DNA of 16,313 bases from JALHTG01 sp964528315 (GTDB lineage Archaea > Thermoproteota > Bathyarchaeia > 40CM-2-53-6 > JALHTG01), in NCBI GenBank assembly GCA_964528315.1, contig CAZGRO010000018.1, positions 1 to 16,313 of the forward strand. The letters run 5' to 3'. Made by a program: the position numbers and the translations under genes. This document shows, in pieces, positions 1-6,833 of this stretch. Numbering within the stretch: the first letter of the stretch is position 1; every line of letters begins with the position of its first letter. Below the pieces are notes generated by a model. That model saw nothing but the letters and a program-made list of their open reading frames with translations, made no database searches and was not told the DNA's origin.

Positions 1-861
1 TTTGTCTCTTAGCTTCTCTACTGCGACTTTGGCATCACTGCCAATCGTTCCCATGGATACGACTATGATCTCGGCGTCATCACATGAGACTATCTCCAGA
101 AGCCCTCCATGATATGGTAGTCCAAATTTGTCCGCATATTCTTTGTCGACTGCTGGAATGAGTTGCTTCGCATTTTCCATTGCCTCCTGAATGAGGTATC
201 TCAGTTCCGTGAAGTAGTCAGACGAGGAAAGGGTTCCGTGAGCCATTGGATCTTCCACATCGAGCTTCCAGCCCGGCTTGTAGCGTGGGAGGAAGGAATC
301 CAGTTGCTTTTGATCAGGGATCGTGAAGGGCATGCTGGTATGAGATAGAATGAAGCCTTCAAAACACACCATGGCCGGAAGGAGGACCTTGGAATTCTCA
401 CAGATCTTGTAGGCTTGGATTATTGTGTCGAAGATCTCTTGATGTGATGAGCAATAGAACTGAAGCCATCCAGTATCTCGTTGAGAGATGGAGTCGCTCA
501 GATCGGGGAGAATGTTCCAAGGTGGCCCTATTGTCCTGTTCACAACGGCCATGACGATTGGCAGTCTTGCCCCACTTGCCCAATGAAGCATCTCATGCAT
601 ATACGCAAGGCCATGCGATGATGTGGCTGTGAATGTTCTTGCTCCGGAAGCGGAAGCTCCGACAGAAGCGGCCATTGCACTGTGCTCTGATTCCACGCAG
701 ATGTACTGGCTTTTCATTTTCCCTGAGTCCACGAGCTCTGCTATCAACTCAACTATCGCTGTCTGTGGGGTTATTGGGTATGCAGCGATCACTTCTGCTC
801 TTGCAGCTTGAGCCGCAAGCCCGGCAACGTGACTTCCAGTATCGACAAGAGTAAGGGTCAT
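1..861 (-). CDS. porA: pyruvate:ferredoxin oxidoreductase, alpha subunit (3'-truncated by window edge)
   Basis: The minus strand is open from the ATG at 861 to the window edge, giving 287 codons; full subunits are near 380-400 aa, so the C-terminus is missing. The alpha subunit helps bind thiamine diphosphate and 2-oxoacid in the enzyme that converts pyruvate and CoA to acetyl-CoA, CO2 and reduced ferredoxin. The N-terminus has the family motif YPITPQT at residues 28-34 and the glutamate motif ESEHSA at 57-62, followed by a conserved region containing NRTIGPPWNI. The start overlaps the porD stop as ATGA, so the two are probably translationally coupled. A close relative acting on another 2-oxoacid (for example 2-oxoisovalerate) cannot be excluded from sequence alone, but the G-D-A order fits Por. 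Confidence 0.95.
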   Translation of the reverse strand, partial: MTLTLVDTGSHVAGLAAQAARAEVIAAYPITPQTAIVELIAELVDSGKMKSQYICVESEHSAMAASVGASASGARTFTATSSHGLAYMHEMLHWASGARLPIVMAVVNRTIGPPWNILPDLSDSISQRDTGWLQFYCSSHQEIFDTIIQAYKICENSKVLLPAMVCFEGFILSHTSMPFTIPDQKQLDSFLPRYKPGWKLDVEDPMAHGTLSSSDYFTELRYLIQEAMENAKQLIPAVDKEYADKFGLPYHGGLLEIVSCDDAEIIVVSMGTIGSDAKVAVEKLRDK

Positions 862-1154
862 TTGTTGTCAGTCTCCCGCGTCATAATCAATGCCTTAACC
901 GGACATTCATGAGCACAGATTCCACAGCCCTTGCAGTACTCGTAATCAATTACAGGGTAGTCCAACTCATCGCGGCTGATCACTGCCTCTGGACAATAAA
1001 CCCAACAGAGCAAGCATCGGGTGCATCTTCCCTTTTCAAAGGTAGGTCGAAGTGTTCTCCAAGAGCCTGTTCTTCCTGCACTTCCCTTGACCGCTGGTGA
1101 GAGGCATGTAAAGGGGATCTGGTGGATCGACTTCGGTGGTTCCTTGCGGCTCAT
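858..1154 (-). CDS. porD: pyruvate:ferredoxin oxidoreductase, delta (ferredoxin-like) subunit
   Basis: Small electron-transfer subunit with two [4Fe-4S] motifs: CTRCLLCWVYCP and CKGCGICAHECP, each CX2CX2CX3CP. These carry electrons from the catalytic subunits to ferredoxin. Before the first cluster sits the conserved block GSAGRTGSWRTLRP. I chose the ATG at 1154 (98 aa) because it gives the usual family length and begins just before the conserved IHQIPF segment. The frame stays open upstream past porG's end, so a GTG at 1259 (133 aa) is the alternative; it would leave only 8 bp to porG, while the ATG leaves 113 bp. The extra 35 residues show no motif I recognise. The stop overlaps the porA start. 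Confidence 0.9.
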   Translation of the reverse strand: MSRKEPPKSIHQIPFTCLSPAVKGSAGRTGSWRTLRPTFEKGRCTRCLLCWVYCPEAVISRDELDYPVIDYEYCKGCGICAHECPVKALIMTRETDNK

Positions 1155-1267
1155 GTGTGATCCACTCGGAACGATTGCTAGTCGAGATAGAAGAAGATAA
1201 CCTTTCTTAGAGACTTGCTTCAAAATCTGCTGAGGATGTCTGAAGTCTTGTTTCAGCACTAACTCGA

Positions 1268-1849
1268 TTAGCCTTGTACAACTTGTTCGTATCCAAGGCT
1301 GACAGCCTTTGAGTTGGTTTCCCCTGCTGGTCCTGGCCACTCCTGCCTAACCGCTCGTTCAGCAGATTCAAGTCCTATCTCCCCGGTGACCTTGGCGAAG
1401 GCTCCAAGCATAGCCGTGTTGACTACTGGCTGTCCTGCAACAATCAGATTCAGGCCCAGCGCAATATTAGTTGCATCTACAAAATACGCCTTGTTTCCTC
1501 GTCCTGCAAATGACTCAGGGAGGTCAGGTTTTCTCGGTGAATTCACGATTAGACTCCCCTTTTCTTTCAATCCCTCAGTCACATTCGACGTTTCCAAGAG
1601 AGAAGGGTCAAGAACAACCACATAGTCTGGTTCATACACCTTGCTTCGAATGAGTATCTCATGATCGCTGATCCTTGAGAACGCCTCCACTGGTGCCCCT
1701 CTTCTTTCAGCTCCGAAGAAAGCCATCGCCTGAGGCCATTTGCCTTCTGCAAAGGCGGCCTTAGCCGTCAACTGTGCAAGAATTACTGCGCCTTGTCCTC
1801 CCCTGCCGTGAAATCTGATCTCCCTGAGGATCTTCCTCACGCACCACAT
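1268..1849 (-). CDS. porG: pyruvate:ferredoxin oxidoreductase, gamma subunit
   Basis: 193-aa gamma subunit of the 2-oxoacid:ferredoxin oxidoreductase. It carries the family signature RFHGRGGQG at residues 12-20 and FGAERRGAPVEAFSR at 45-59, then a DPSLLE turn and the AMLGAF region near the end. Length matches the family. It is the first gene of the porG-porD-porA run. The ATG at 1849 lies about 26 bp downstream of the centre of a strong TATA box on the same strand, with no Shine-Dalgarno sequence before it, so the message is probably leaderless. A GTG three codons in is an alternative start. Product assignment is firm; substrate (pyruvate rather than another 2-oxoacid) is inferred. Confidence 0.93.
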   Translation of the reverse strand: MWCVRKILREIRFHGRGGQGAVILAQLTAKAAFAEGKWPQAMAFFGAERRGAPVEAFSRISDHEILIRSKVYEPDYVVVLDPSLLETSNVTEGLKEKGSLIVNSPRKPDLPESFAGRGNKAYFVDATNIALGLNLIVAGQPVVNTAMLGAFAKVTGEIGLESAERAVRQEWPGPAGETNSKAVSLGYEQVVQG

Positions 1850-2137
1850 CGATTACCGAATCGGTAGTTGGTAATATAAACCGTGCGCGTACATGGCTCA
1901 TGAACGAGAACATCAAGCCGTTTGTTGGGCCAAGCTTGCGTTGGACCATGTCAAAGACACTGCGGGGGGCGAATACGAGAGGTCAATTGACCTACGTTGT
2001 GGATCCATTGAGACGAAAAGGAGCGAGGGTGATATCAACCCCTACCCCTATTCGATTCTGCGCAGATCGATCAAAACCTCTGCTCCCAGTTTCTTCAAGC
2101 ATTGACATGTAGTTGATGTTTGAAAGATGATGGGTCA
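1850..2137. other. 288-bp gap between porG and the LUD gene
   Basis: Apart from the TATA box I find no convincing gene. Two overlapping plus-strand frames are open for about 70 codons each (1893-2105 and 1900-2112). One starts with ATG at 1900, about 25 bp after the plus-strand reading of the TATA box, as a leaderless gene would. Neither translation resembles a family I know, and two frames open over the same bases suggests chance. Confidence 0.4.
1872..1879 (-). promoter_or_regulatory. TATA box of the por operon
   Basis: On the minus strand this reads TTTATATT, a good match to the archaeal box A. Its centre is about 26 bp from the porG ATG, which predicts a leaderless transcript. The same bases read AATATAAA on the plus strand, so the element could also drive transcription to the right. 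Confidence 0.6.
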
Positions 2138-2784
2138 CTAGTATCCTAGTTTTTCGCCTACTAGGACTATTGTTGTGTCAGTTTCGTTCGGCCTTCTCTC
2201 CAAGATCGCGATGATGTGGCATAGGCGCTCGGGCAATTGGCATTCGTCTTCGATGCATAAGCCTGTTTGGGCGCATACGGTATTGACCTTTAAGCGTTTC
2301 GCGTTCATCGGGGTTGCGATGTTTCTGACTCTGCTCATTGCTTCATCTAGGTCTTTCACGATCTTGTTGATTCCTGCTACAATTATGACTTTGGATGGCC
2401 CGTAGATCATGGCTGCGACTCTGTTACCGGTTCCGTCGATGTTCAGCAGCTTGCCATCCATTGTCACGGCATTGGTGCTGGAAAGGAACACATCTGATGA
2501 CAGCTGTTCCAGTCTGGCTTTTTCGCTTGGTCCTTAGATAGTCCCGGCCCCCAGTGATCAGCGAGAACATTTCCGCACTCATTCAGAGCCTTGTCCAGTC
2601 CGATCTCTCTGATGGTTACGGAGCCGCCGATTCCCACCTTCGCGTTTCTTGGAATCATGTCCAGAATTGCTCTGACGGCCTCTTCCTTCGTCGGGATGTA
2701 GAGCGCATTGAAACCATTCTTCCTCAGATTCTCAACAGTGGCCTGAACCATCTTCTCGGTGTGCCAACTTCTAGCCTCGTACAT
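2138..2784 (-). pseudogene. LUD-domain (LutC/YkgG, DUF162) protein split by a one-base frameshift
   Basis: Two adjacent minus-strand frames together make one LUD-domain protein. The 5' part starts at ATG 2784 (GAGGAAGG upstream) and holds GIGGSVTIREIGL at residues 51-63. The 3' part continues with NAVTMDGKLLNIDGTGNR, the GPSKVIIVAGINKIV strand and a cysteine-rich tail (CAQTGLC, ECQLPERLC). The frames join at a run of five A's (plus-strand T's at 2519-2523): one more A restores a 215-aa protein of normal family length. As given, the 5' frame ends 19 codons later at 2464. LUD proteins occur in lactate-oxidation systems, though many archaeal single-domain members have no proven role. It may be a real pseudogene, a homopolymer error, or, less likely, a -1 recoding site. 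Good conservation on both sides favours an error or a recent event. Confidence 0.85.
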
Positions 2785-2903
2785 AGATCCTAACCTTCCT
2801 CGTGTAGATCACTGTCACATTGGTATTGCTTTCGGTTGAGTCAATTACGCAGTTTGTCGGGGTGTGATCTCTCGTCAGTCGAAGAAATGATTGTGCGGTA
2901 GTT

Positions 2904-3902
2904 TTAAGATCTTCTAAGGAATTGCTCATTGACGATGTGAAGCGGAGTTCTTCCTTGTAGAACTCTCAGAACATTGATTGCCGCCTTTCGGCGACAATCT
3001 ACATTTGACTCTTCTGAGTAGTATGCTCTGTGTGGTGTGATTATGAGGTTGTCCAGAGATAGTAAAGGCTCTGTTTCATCTGGAGGTTCGTCTTCTATGA
3101 CATCTAGAGCCGCGCCTGCGATCCAGTTCTCTTTCAGAGCTTTGAAAAGGGCCTTCTTGTCCACAATGGCGCCTCTGGCGGTGTTGATCATCAAAGCATG
3201 TTTCTTCATTCTCTTCAACTCATCTTCTTGAATCATGTGACGCGTTTCATCAGTCAAGGGAGTGTGGATGGTCACAACATCAGAATTCTCTAAAAGGGAT
3301 TCGAGAGTCTCCGACCTATCCAGGCCCAGCGATCTCTCTATCCCTAAGGCCAGATATGGATCATAGAATTGCACTTTCATGCCGAAGGCTTTGGCTCTTA
3401 TCGCGACTGCTGTTCCTATACGTCCCAATCCAACTATTCCGAGTGTCTTCCCATGAAGACCTAGTACTGGTGTAGATACTTGATCAGGGAGTTTCGAAAA
3501 CCACATTCCTTTCTTGGCTGCCTCCGTCAGGTATAGCAGTCTCTTGTTGGCTACCAGCAAAAGTCCAATCGTGTGATCCGCTACCTCATTCACGCAGTAG
3601 TCAGGCACATTGCAGACAAATATCCTCTTTTCCCCAGCTGCCTTCAGATCAATCCTGTCAAATCCAACGCCCAGAGCCTGAATTATCCTGCATTTCGTCA
3701 TTTGAGATATAGAGTTCTTGCGCACTTCAATGGGACCCGTAATGACCGCATCGGCATCGATAACGACCCGCGCAACTTCATCTTGATTCGCGCACTGGTA
3801 AGGGTGAAAAGTCGCGACATCACGGAGTATGCTCTCTTCAAGATCAGTGTCCTTCTCAAGAAACAGGGGGCATACAACCTTACGCTGTTCTGACAAACTC
3901 AA
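2904..3902 (-). CDS. D-isomer-specific 2-hydroxyacid dehydrogenase (NAD-dependent)
   Basis: 332-aa oxidoreductase that interconverts a 2-oxoacid and its D-2-hydroxyacid. The Rossmann motif GLGRIG is at residues 158-163, with NAD-ribose acidic residue D181 in the following FYDPY. The catalytic triad is visible: R243 in TARG, E272 in EDEP and H291 in TPHR. The substrate-side GVGFDRID is at 78-85. The overall type resembles the CtBP/glyoxylate-hydroxypyruvate reductase branch more than SerA: there is no C-terminal ACT or ASB domain. The start is TTG at 3902, directly preceded by in-frame TAG-TGA, so no upstream start exists. A TATA box lies about 44 bp upstream. D-lactate, glyoxylate or hydroxypyruvate are possible substrates; sequence does not decide. 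Confidence 0.93.
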   Translation of the reverse strand: MSLSEQRKVVCPLFLEKDTDLEESILRDVATFHPYQCANQDEVARVVIDADAVITGPIEVRKNSISQMTKCRIIQALGVGFDRIDLKAAGEKRIFVCNVPDYCVNEVADHTIGLLLVANKRLLYLTEAAKKGMWFSKLPDQVSTPVLGLHGKTLGIVGLGRIGTAVAIRAKAFGMKVQFYDPYLALGIERSLGLDRSETLESLLENSDVVTIHTPLTDETRHMIQEDELKRMKKHALMINTARGAIVDKKALFKALKENWIAGAALDVIEDEPPDETEPLLSLDNLIITPHRAYYSEESNVDCRRKAAINVLRVLQGRTPLHIVNEQFLRRS

Positions 3903-3943
3903 TCACTATGGAGTGGGCACTTCAGTAGGAGAAACGAGGAAGG

Positions 3944-3950
3944 ATATATG
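3944..3950 (-). promoter_or_regulatory. TATA box for the 2-hydroxyacid dehydrogenase
   Basis: The minus strand reads CATATAT. It would place transcription start near 3920, leaving a leader of about 18 nt before the TTG at 3902. No clear Shine-Dalgarno lies in that leader. Confidence 0.45.
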
Positions 3951-3980
3951 TGCCTTTCAGATGGTGGCGCGTGCTGGGTC

Positions 3981-4553
3981 CTACATCCTAGGTTTGCAGA
4001 TTATCTCGCGGATTCTTATGTCGAAGAAATTGTGTGTATTGGTTGACCTAAGAAGGATTGCTGTGTCGGCGCCTCCTCCTGTTCCGCCTATTCCGATCAC
4101 GTCTTCGCCCGCCCTTATCAGGCCAGCATCGGTGGCCATGCAGGTTACCTCACATGCGACCTTCACGCCTGATCCGAAAAGCCGGAGGACATGCGCAACA
4201 ATCTCATCGACTTGTATTGTGCTGAATTTTCTGTTGATTGCTCGGCCGAGGGTTCCGAAGGCATGGGCAGCGGTGACTATTTTGGCTTGATTCTTTTCGG
4301 CGATGGCTCTGTTCTCTGCGGTGAATCGCTGTACGTTGGGTTCCTTGAATCCTGTGACGTGGGTTACGATGACCAGATTGCGGCCCTTGAAGATCTCAGA
4401 TGCCTTGGCTCCTGTCTCGCCTGTTGATGAGGCAACGACAACATTTCTTAGATGAAGCGCATCCGCTCTTTCCTTTGCGAGTCTGAGTGTCGCATCAGTA
4501 TTATGGGCCCCCGGCTTCTCAAAATACACGGTTCTCCAGACTTCGTCCGGCAT
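3981..4553 (-). CDS. stand-alone pyruvate kinase C-terminal (alpha/beta) domain protein
   Basis: 190-aa protein related over its length to the allosteric C-terminal domain of pyruvate kinase (PK_C fold); the catalytic barrel is absent. Visible family blocks are NVVVASSTGETGAKA, VIVTHVTGF, the AHAFGTLGRAI segment and the glycine-rich VIGIGGTGGGADTA near the end. Such free-standing proteins are widespread in archaea and have no established function; the fold could bind a phosphate-bearing ligand. I chose ATG 4553 because GGGAGGT lies 8 nt upstream; an ATG at 4574 in the same frame has no such site. A weak minus-strand TATA (CTAATATC, about 4593-4600) would put transcription start near 4570, inside the longer version, which also supports 4553. 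Confidence 0.88.
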   Translation of the reverse strand: MPDEVWRTVYFEKPGAHNTDATLRLAKERADALHLRNVVVASSTGETGAKASEIFKGRNLVIVTHVTGFKEPNVQRFTAENRAIAEKNQAKIVTAAHAFGTLGRAINRKFSTIQVDEIVAHVLRLFGSGVKVACEVTCMATDAGLIRAGEDVIGIGGTGGGADTAILLRSTNTHNFFDIRIREIICKPRM

Positions 4554-4714
4554 ACGACATAACCTCCCAACCATCTATTCCATGACTCTGCCGATATTAG
4601 CTAGCGTCGTCTTTCTTTCCCAGTGATAAGTCTTCCCCAGTGTAACCACCAGCATCACTGCTACGATCGATAAGCAAACTCGTGTAGCGTACACAGAAGC
4701 AAATGGACAGCTCC

Positions 4715-4720
4715 TATAAA
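4715..4720 (+). promoter_or_regulatory. TATA box for the ZPR1-like/MBL nuclease pair
   Basis: TATAAA in the context CTCCTATAAACC. Start of transcription is expected near 4743, just before the GAGAGGAG that serves as ribosome binding site for the ATG at 4762. Confidence 0.55.
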
Positions 4721-4761
4721 CCCGGACGCCATAGAAGCCGACTGAGAGGAGCAACAGCCTC

Positions 4762-5331
4762 ATGCCGCCTAGGACTTATCCGTTACCTGGACAGCCGTGT
4801 CCAGCCTGTCGAGCCAGCTCTCTATCTCTCACCGAATCTACTGAGAATGCTGACTATTTTGGGCAACTGCTCCTCACTACGATATTCTGTTCACGGTGCG
4901 GATACAAAGACTCAGACGTATCTCTAGTCGCGGCAGGAGAACCGAACGTGATCCGTGCACGAATAGTCTCACGTAAAGACTTGGCGATGAAGGTGGTCAG
5001 GTCGAGTTCTGCCACAATCCGAATACCTAAGCTCGGCGTTTCAATCAGACCCCGGATCTCGTCGGAAGGCTTCATAACTAACATTGAGGGTGTCCTTGAT
5101 AGAGTGCAACAGGTTCTTGAAGGGATTATTCCCAGCCTCCCTCCGAAGCGAAAGAGCCGTGCCAACAAGGTTCTGGCGAATTTGAAGAAAGCGAGACAAG
5201 GGAAGCTTACCTTTTTCTTGGAGCTGATAGATCCCTCTGGCCGTAGCGGAATAGCTGGAAGCGACATGAGGAAGATCAAAAGCAGGTCCCTGTCTAAGAA
5301 GGAGCTTGAGAAGCTTGAAGACTCTCAATGA
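4762..5331 (+). CDS. ZPR1-type zinc-ribbon domain protein
   Basis: 189-aa protein with one ZPR1 zinc ribbon and its following beta domain. Metal ligands are CPAC at residues 13-16 and CSRC at 43-46. They bracket LTTIFC and are followed by CGYKDSDV, typical of ZPR1. Further on are ISSEGFITNIEGVLDRV and the DPSGRSGI loop. Eukaryotic ZPR1 carries two such modules and binds elongation factor eEF1A; archaeal proteins have one and are about this length, and their partner is unknown. The ribosome binding site GAGGAG lies about 12 nt before the ATG. The stop overlaps the start of the MBL nuclease gene as ATGA, so the two are co-translated. The lysine-rich C-terminal tail has no recognisable domain. 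Confidence 0.92.
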   Translation: MPPRTYPLPGQPCPACRASSLSLTESTENADYFGQLLLTTIFCSRCGYKDSDVSLVAAGEPNVIRARIVSRKDLAMKVVRSSSATIRIPKLGVSIRPRISSEGFITNIEGVLDRVQQVLEGIIPSLPPKRKSRANKVLANLKKARQGKLTFFLELIDPSGRSGIAGSDMRKIKSRSLSKKELEKLEDSQ

Positions 5332-6392
5332 GTAGTTCAAAATCGCAAGGAGTTCGGCATGTCAATCTAGTGGGGGCGGATCCTTTGAACAATGTGAAGA
5401 CGGGTTGGCAGAAAGGCGTTGTGATCTCGACAAAGCAGGGCAGGATTGTCCTAGACCCAGTGGGTAGCAGAGGAGTTGGGAGACATACTCCTGTCTTTGT
5501 AACGCATGCTCATGCTGATCACACCTATGGATTGAGAACCAGTACGAGGAAGTATGCTACTCCTGAGACGATTAGAATCTATGAGGAACTAAGCCAGAAG
5601 CATCTCAGAAATACTGTTTCGATGCGTTTGAACAAGCCTGTCAAAATTGGCGACATTGAGGTAACACCTGTCAATGCTGGTCACATGTTGGGGTCAGCGC
5701 AGCTGTTTGTCGAAACTCCTGAAAAGACCATTCTCTACACTGGTGACATCAATTGCGTCGATACTTTGACCACAAAGGCGGCTCAAGCAACTGAGTGCGA
5801 TGAATTGATCATGGAAGCGACTTATGGAGACCCGTTTTACGTCTTTCCGAGCCGTCACAGGATCTATGCAAGGATTGTGGAGTGGGCTACAGCTCAAGCC
5901 AAGAAAGGCAGGTCAGTTGCATTTCGTGTCTACGCTGCAGGTAAGGCTCAGGAGATCATTAGGCTCTTCAATGTCTATACTACTCTACCGGTTGTTGCTA
6001 ACCCGCTCGTGTCTCGGGTCAATGAAGCTCATGCAACCTTCGGAATGCAGCTCGACTACGTAGACATTTCTGATAGAGAATTAGAAGTGATCGACGGAGT
6101 ACATGTGCTTGTGACAACCGCCCGAGATGAATCAATCCCCTGTAACAACTCAGTTCGAGCTGCAGCCACAGGATGGGCTCTAAAGATGTATTCCAGAAGC
6201 TTTCCATCATTCCCACTGAGTAGCCATGCAGACTTCAAACAACTGACTAACTATGTGAGAGCTACCAAGGCCAAAAGGATCTACCTATACACAGGCTGCA
6301 TCGACATATTTGGCGAGTATCTCAAGAGGAGACTTGGTATCAAGGCCAAACCACTGCCTGCGCTGGTTCAAACCGAACTAAAAGACTTCTAG
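5328..6392 (+). CDS. MBL-fold/beta-CASP-type exonuclease (mRNA 3'-end processing factor-like)
   Basis: 354-aa metallo-beta-lactamase hydrolase of the RNA/DNA-processing branch. Metal-binding residues are H60, H62, D64 and H65 in THAHADH, H119 in NAGHMLGS, D140 in YTGD and H300 in LSSHAD. E153 in the MEATYGDP motif fits the beta-CASP acidic position. The protein is shorter than archaeal CPSF-type nucleases, lacks the N-terminal KH domains, and resembles the compact group annotated as exonucleases of the beta-lactamase fold. It probably acts on RNA in the cytoplasm; a role with DNA cannot be excluded. It is translationally coupled to the ZPR1-like gene by a 4-nt overlap, a hint of a shared role in RNA or translation. 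Confidence 0.9.
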   Translation: MSSSKSQGVRHVNLVGADPLNNVKTGWQKGVVISTKQGRIVLDPVGSRGVGRHTPVFVTHAHADHTYGLRTSTRKYATPETIRIYEELSQKHLRNTVSMRLNKPVKIGDIEVTPVNAGHMLGSAQLFVETPEKTILYTGDINCVDTLTTKAAQATECDELIMEATYGDPFYVFPSRHRIYARIVEWATAQAKKGRSVAFRVYAAGKAQEIIRLFNVYTTLPVVANPLVSRVNEAHATFGMQLDYVDISDRELEVIDGVHVLVTTARDESIPCNNSVRAAATGWALKMYSRSFPSFPLSSHADFKQLTNYVRATKAKRIYLYTGCIDIFGEYLKRRLGIKAKPLPALVQTELKDF

Positions 6393-6496
6393 TTACTGCA
6401 CTTACGAGTAGTACTATGCCCGTCTACATCTCTTACAGGCTGCAGGCTCACCAGTGACCGAGAAATCCGCTGAGATGCGCTTACGGTTTTCGCGTG

Positions 6497-6673
6497 CTAT
6501 GTTTTGAACGTGAAGAGAATGAAAATGCTTGCCGCGATCAGCCCCACGACCATAACCATAACCGCTTCAGGACGAAGCTTGATGCCCGGCGTCTCCTCCT
6601 CAAAGAACCTGAGCAGTCCAGCGCTGGCTGCAGGCATTGGGGCCTCTCCACTTCTTCTTTTTTCTCTGCTCAA
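6497..6673 (-). CDS. preprotein translocase subunit Sec61-beta (SecG-type, archaeal)
   Basis: A 58-aa protein that is easy to miss because it is short and starts with TTG. It begins with a basic segment (MSREKRRSGEAPMP), then the family signature ASAGLLRFFEEETPGIKLRP at residues 17-36, and ends in one hydrophobic membrane segment of about 20 residues (roughly 37-56) closing with FKT. This is the layout of archaeal Sec61-beta, a tail-anchored accessory subunit of the SecYE protein channel. An in-frame TGA lies 3 codons before the TTG, so the protein cannot extend much; the ATG at codon 13 would remove the basic tail. A weak TATA-like CTTTTAGG is about 40 bp upstream. It lies 160 bp downstream of SHMT on the same strand. 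Confidence 0.9.
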   Translation of the reverse strand: MSREKRRSGEAPMPAASAGLLRFFEEETPGIKLRPEAVMVMVVGLIAASIFILFTFKT

Positions 6674-6833
6674 ACGCCTTCACTGCCGTGTTGAGACCTG
6701 TCCCGCTGCCTAAAAGTCTTGTCCGTCAAGCAAGGAAATATCGGTCGCACTGCATAAAGAGCTATGCTCTCAGGAAGAGGCTACTGGTGCCCGACGAATA
6801 GTCTCTCCAATCGCTTTTCGACCGATCTGTTGT
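6674..6833. other. 160-bp spacer between SHMT and Sec61-beta
   Basis: No gene is visible. A small perfect inverted repeat, AGAGC-TAT-GCTCT at 6758-6770, may be a hairpin in the SHMT 3' region. There is no strong T-run beside it, so I do not call a terminator. Confidence 0.3.

Noticed and set aside
1893..2112. Two overlapping plus-strand frames of about 70 codons in the por/LUD gap
   Set aside because: Both are open over the same bases and neither resembles a known family; only the TATA spacing before the ATG at 1900 speaks for one of them, so I left it as a question.
2505..2530. dnaX-like programmed -1 frameshift heptamer
   Set aside because: The site is G-AAA-AAG, not A-AAA-AAG, and no strong downstream hairpin was seen, so recoding is the least likely of the three explanations.
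3829..4290. 153-codon plus-strand frame opposite the dehydrogenase start and the pyruvate-kinase-domain gene
   Set aside because: It is antisense to a clearly conserved protein and its translation is low in complexity, rich in Pro and Ser, as expected of a shadow frame.
4854..5279. 141-codon minus-strand frame across the ZPR1-like gene
   Set aside because: The plus strand encodes both zinc-ligand pairs and conserved ZPR1 blocks; the opposite frame has no recognisable motif.
6365..6374. GGTTCAAACC, like a tRNA T-arm
   Set aside because: It lies inside the coding end of the MBL nuclease and no acceptor, D or anticodon arm can be drawn around it.
6494..6713. Two plus-strand frames between the MBL nuclease and SHMT
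   Set aside because: They are antisense to the Sec61-beta gene, which matches a known family over its entire length.
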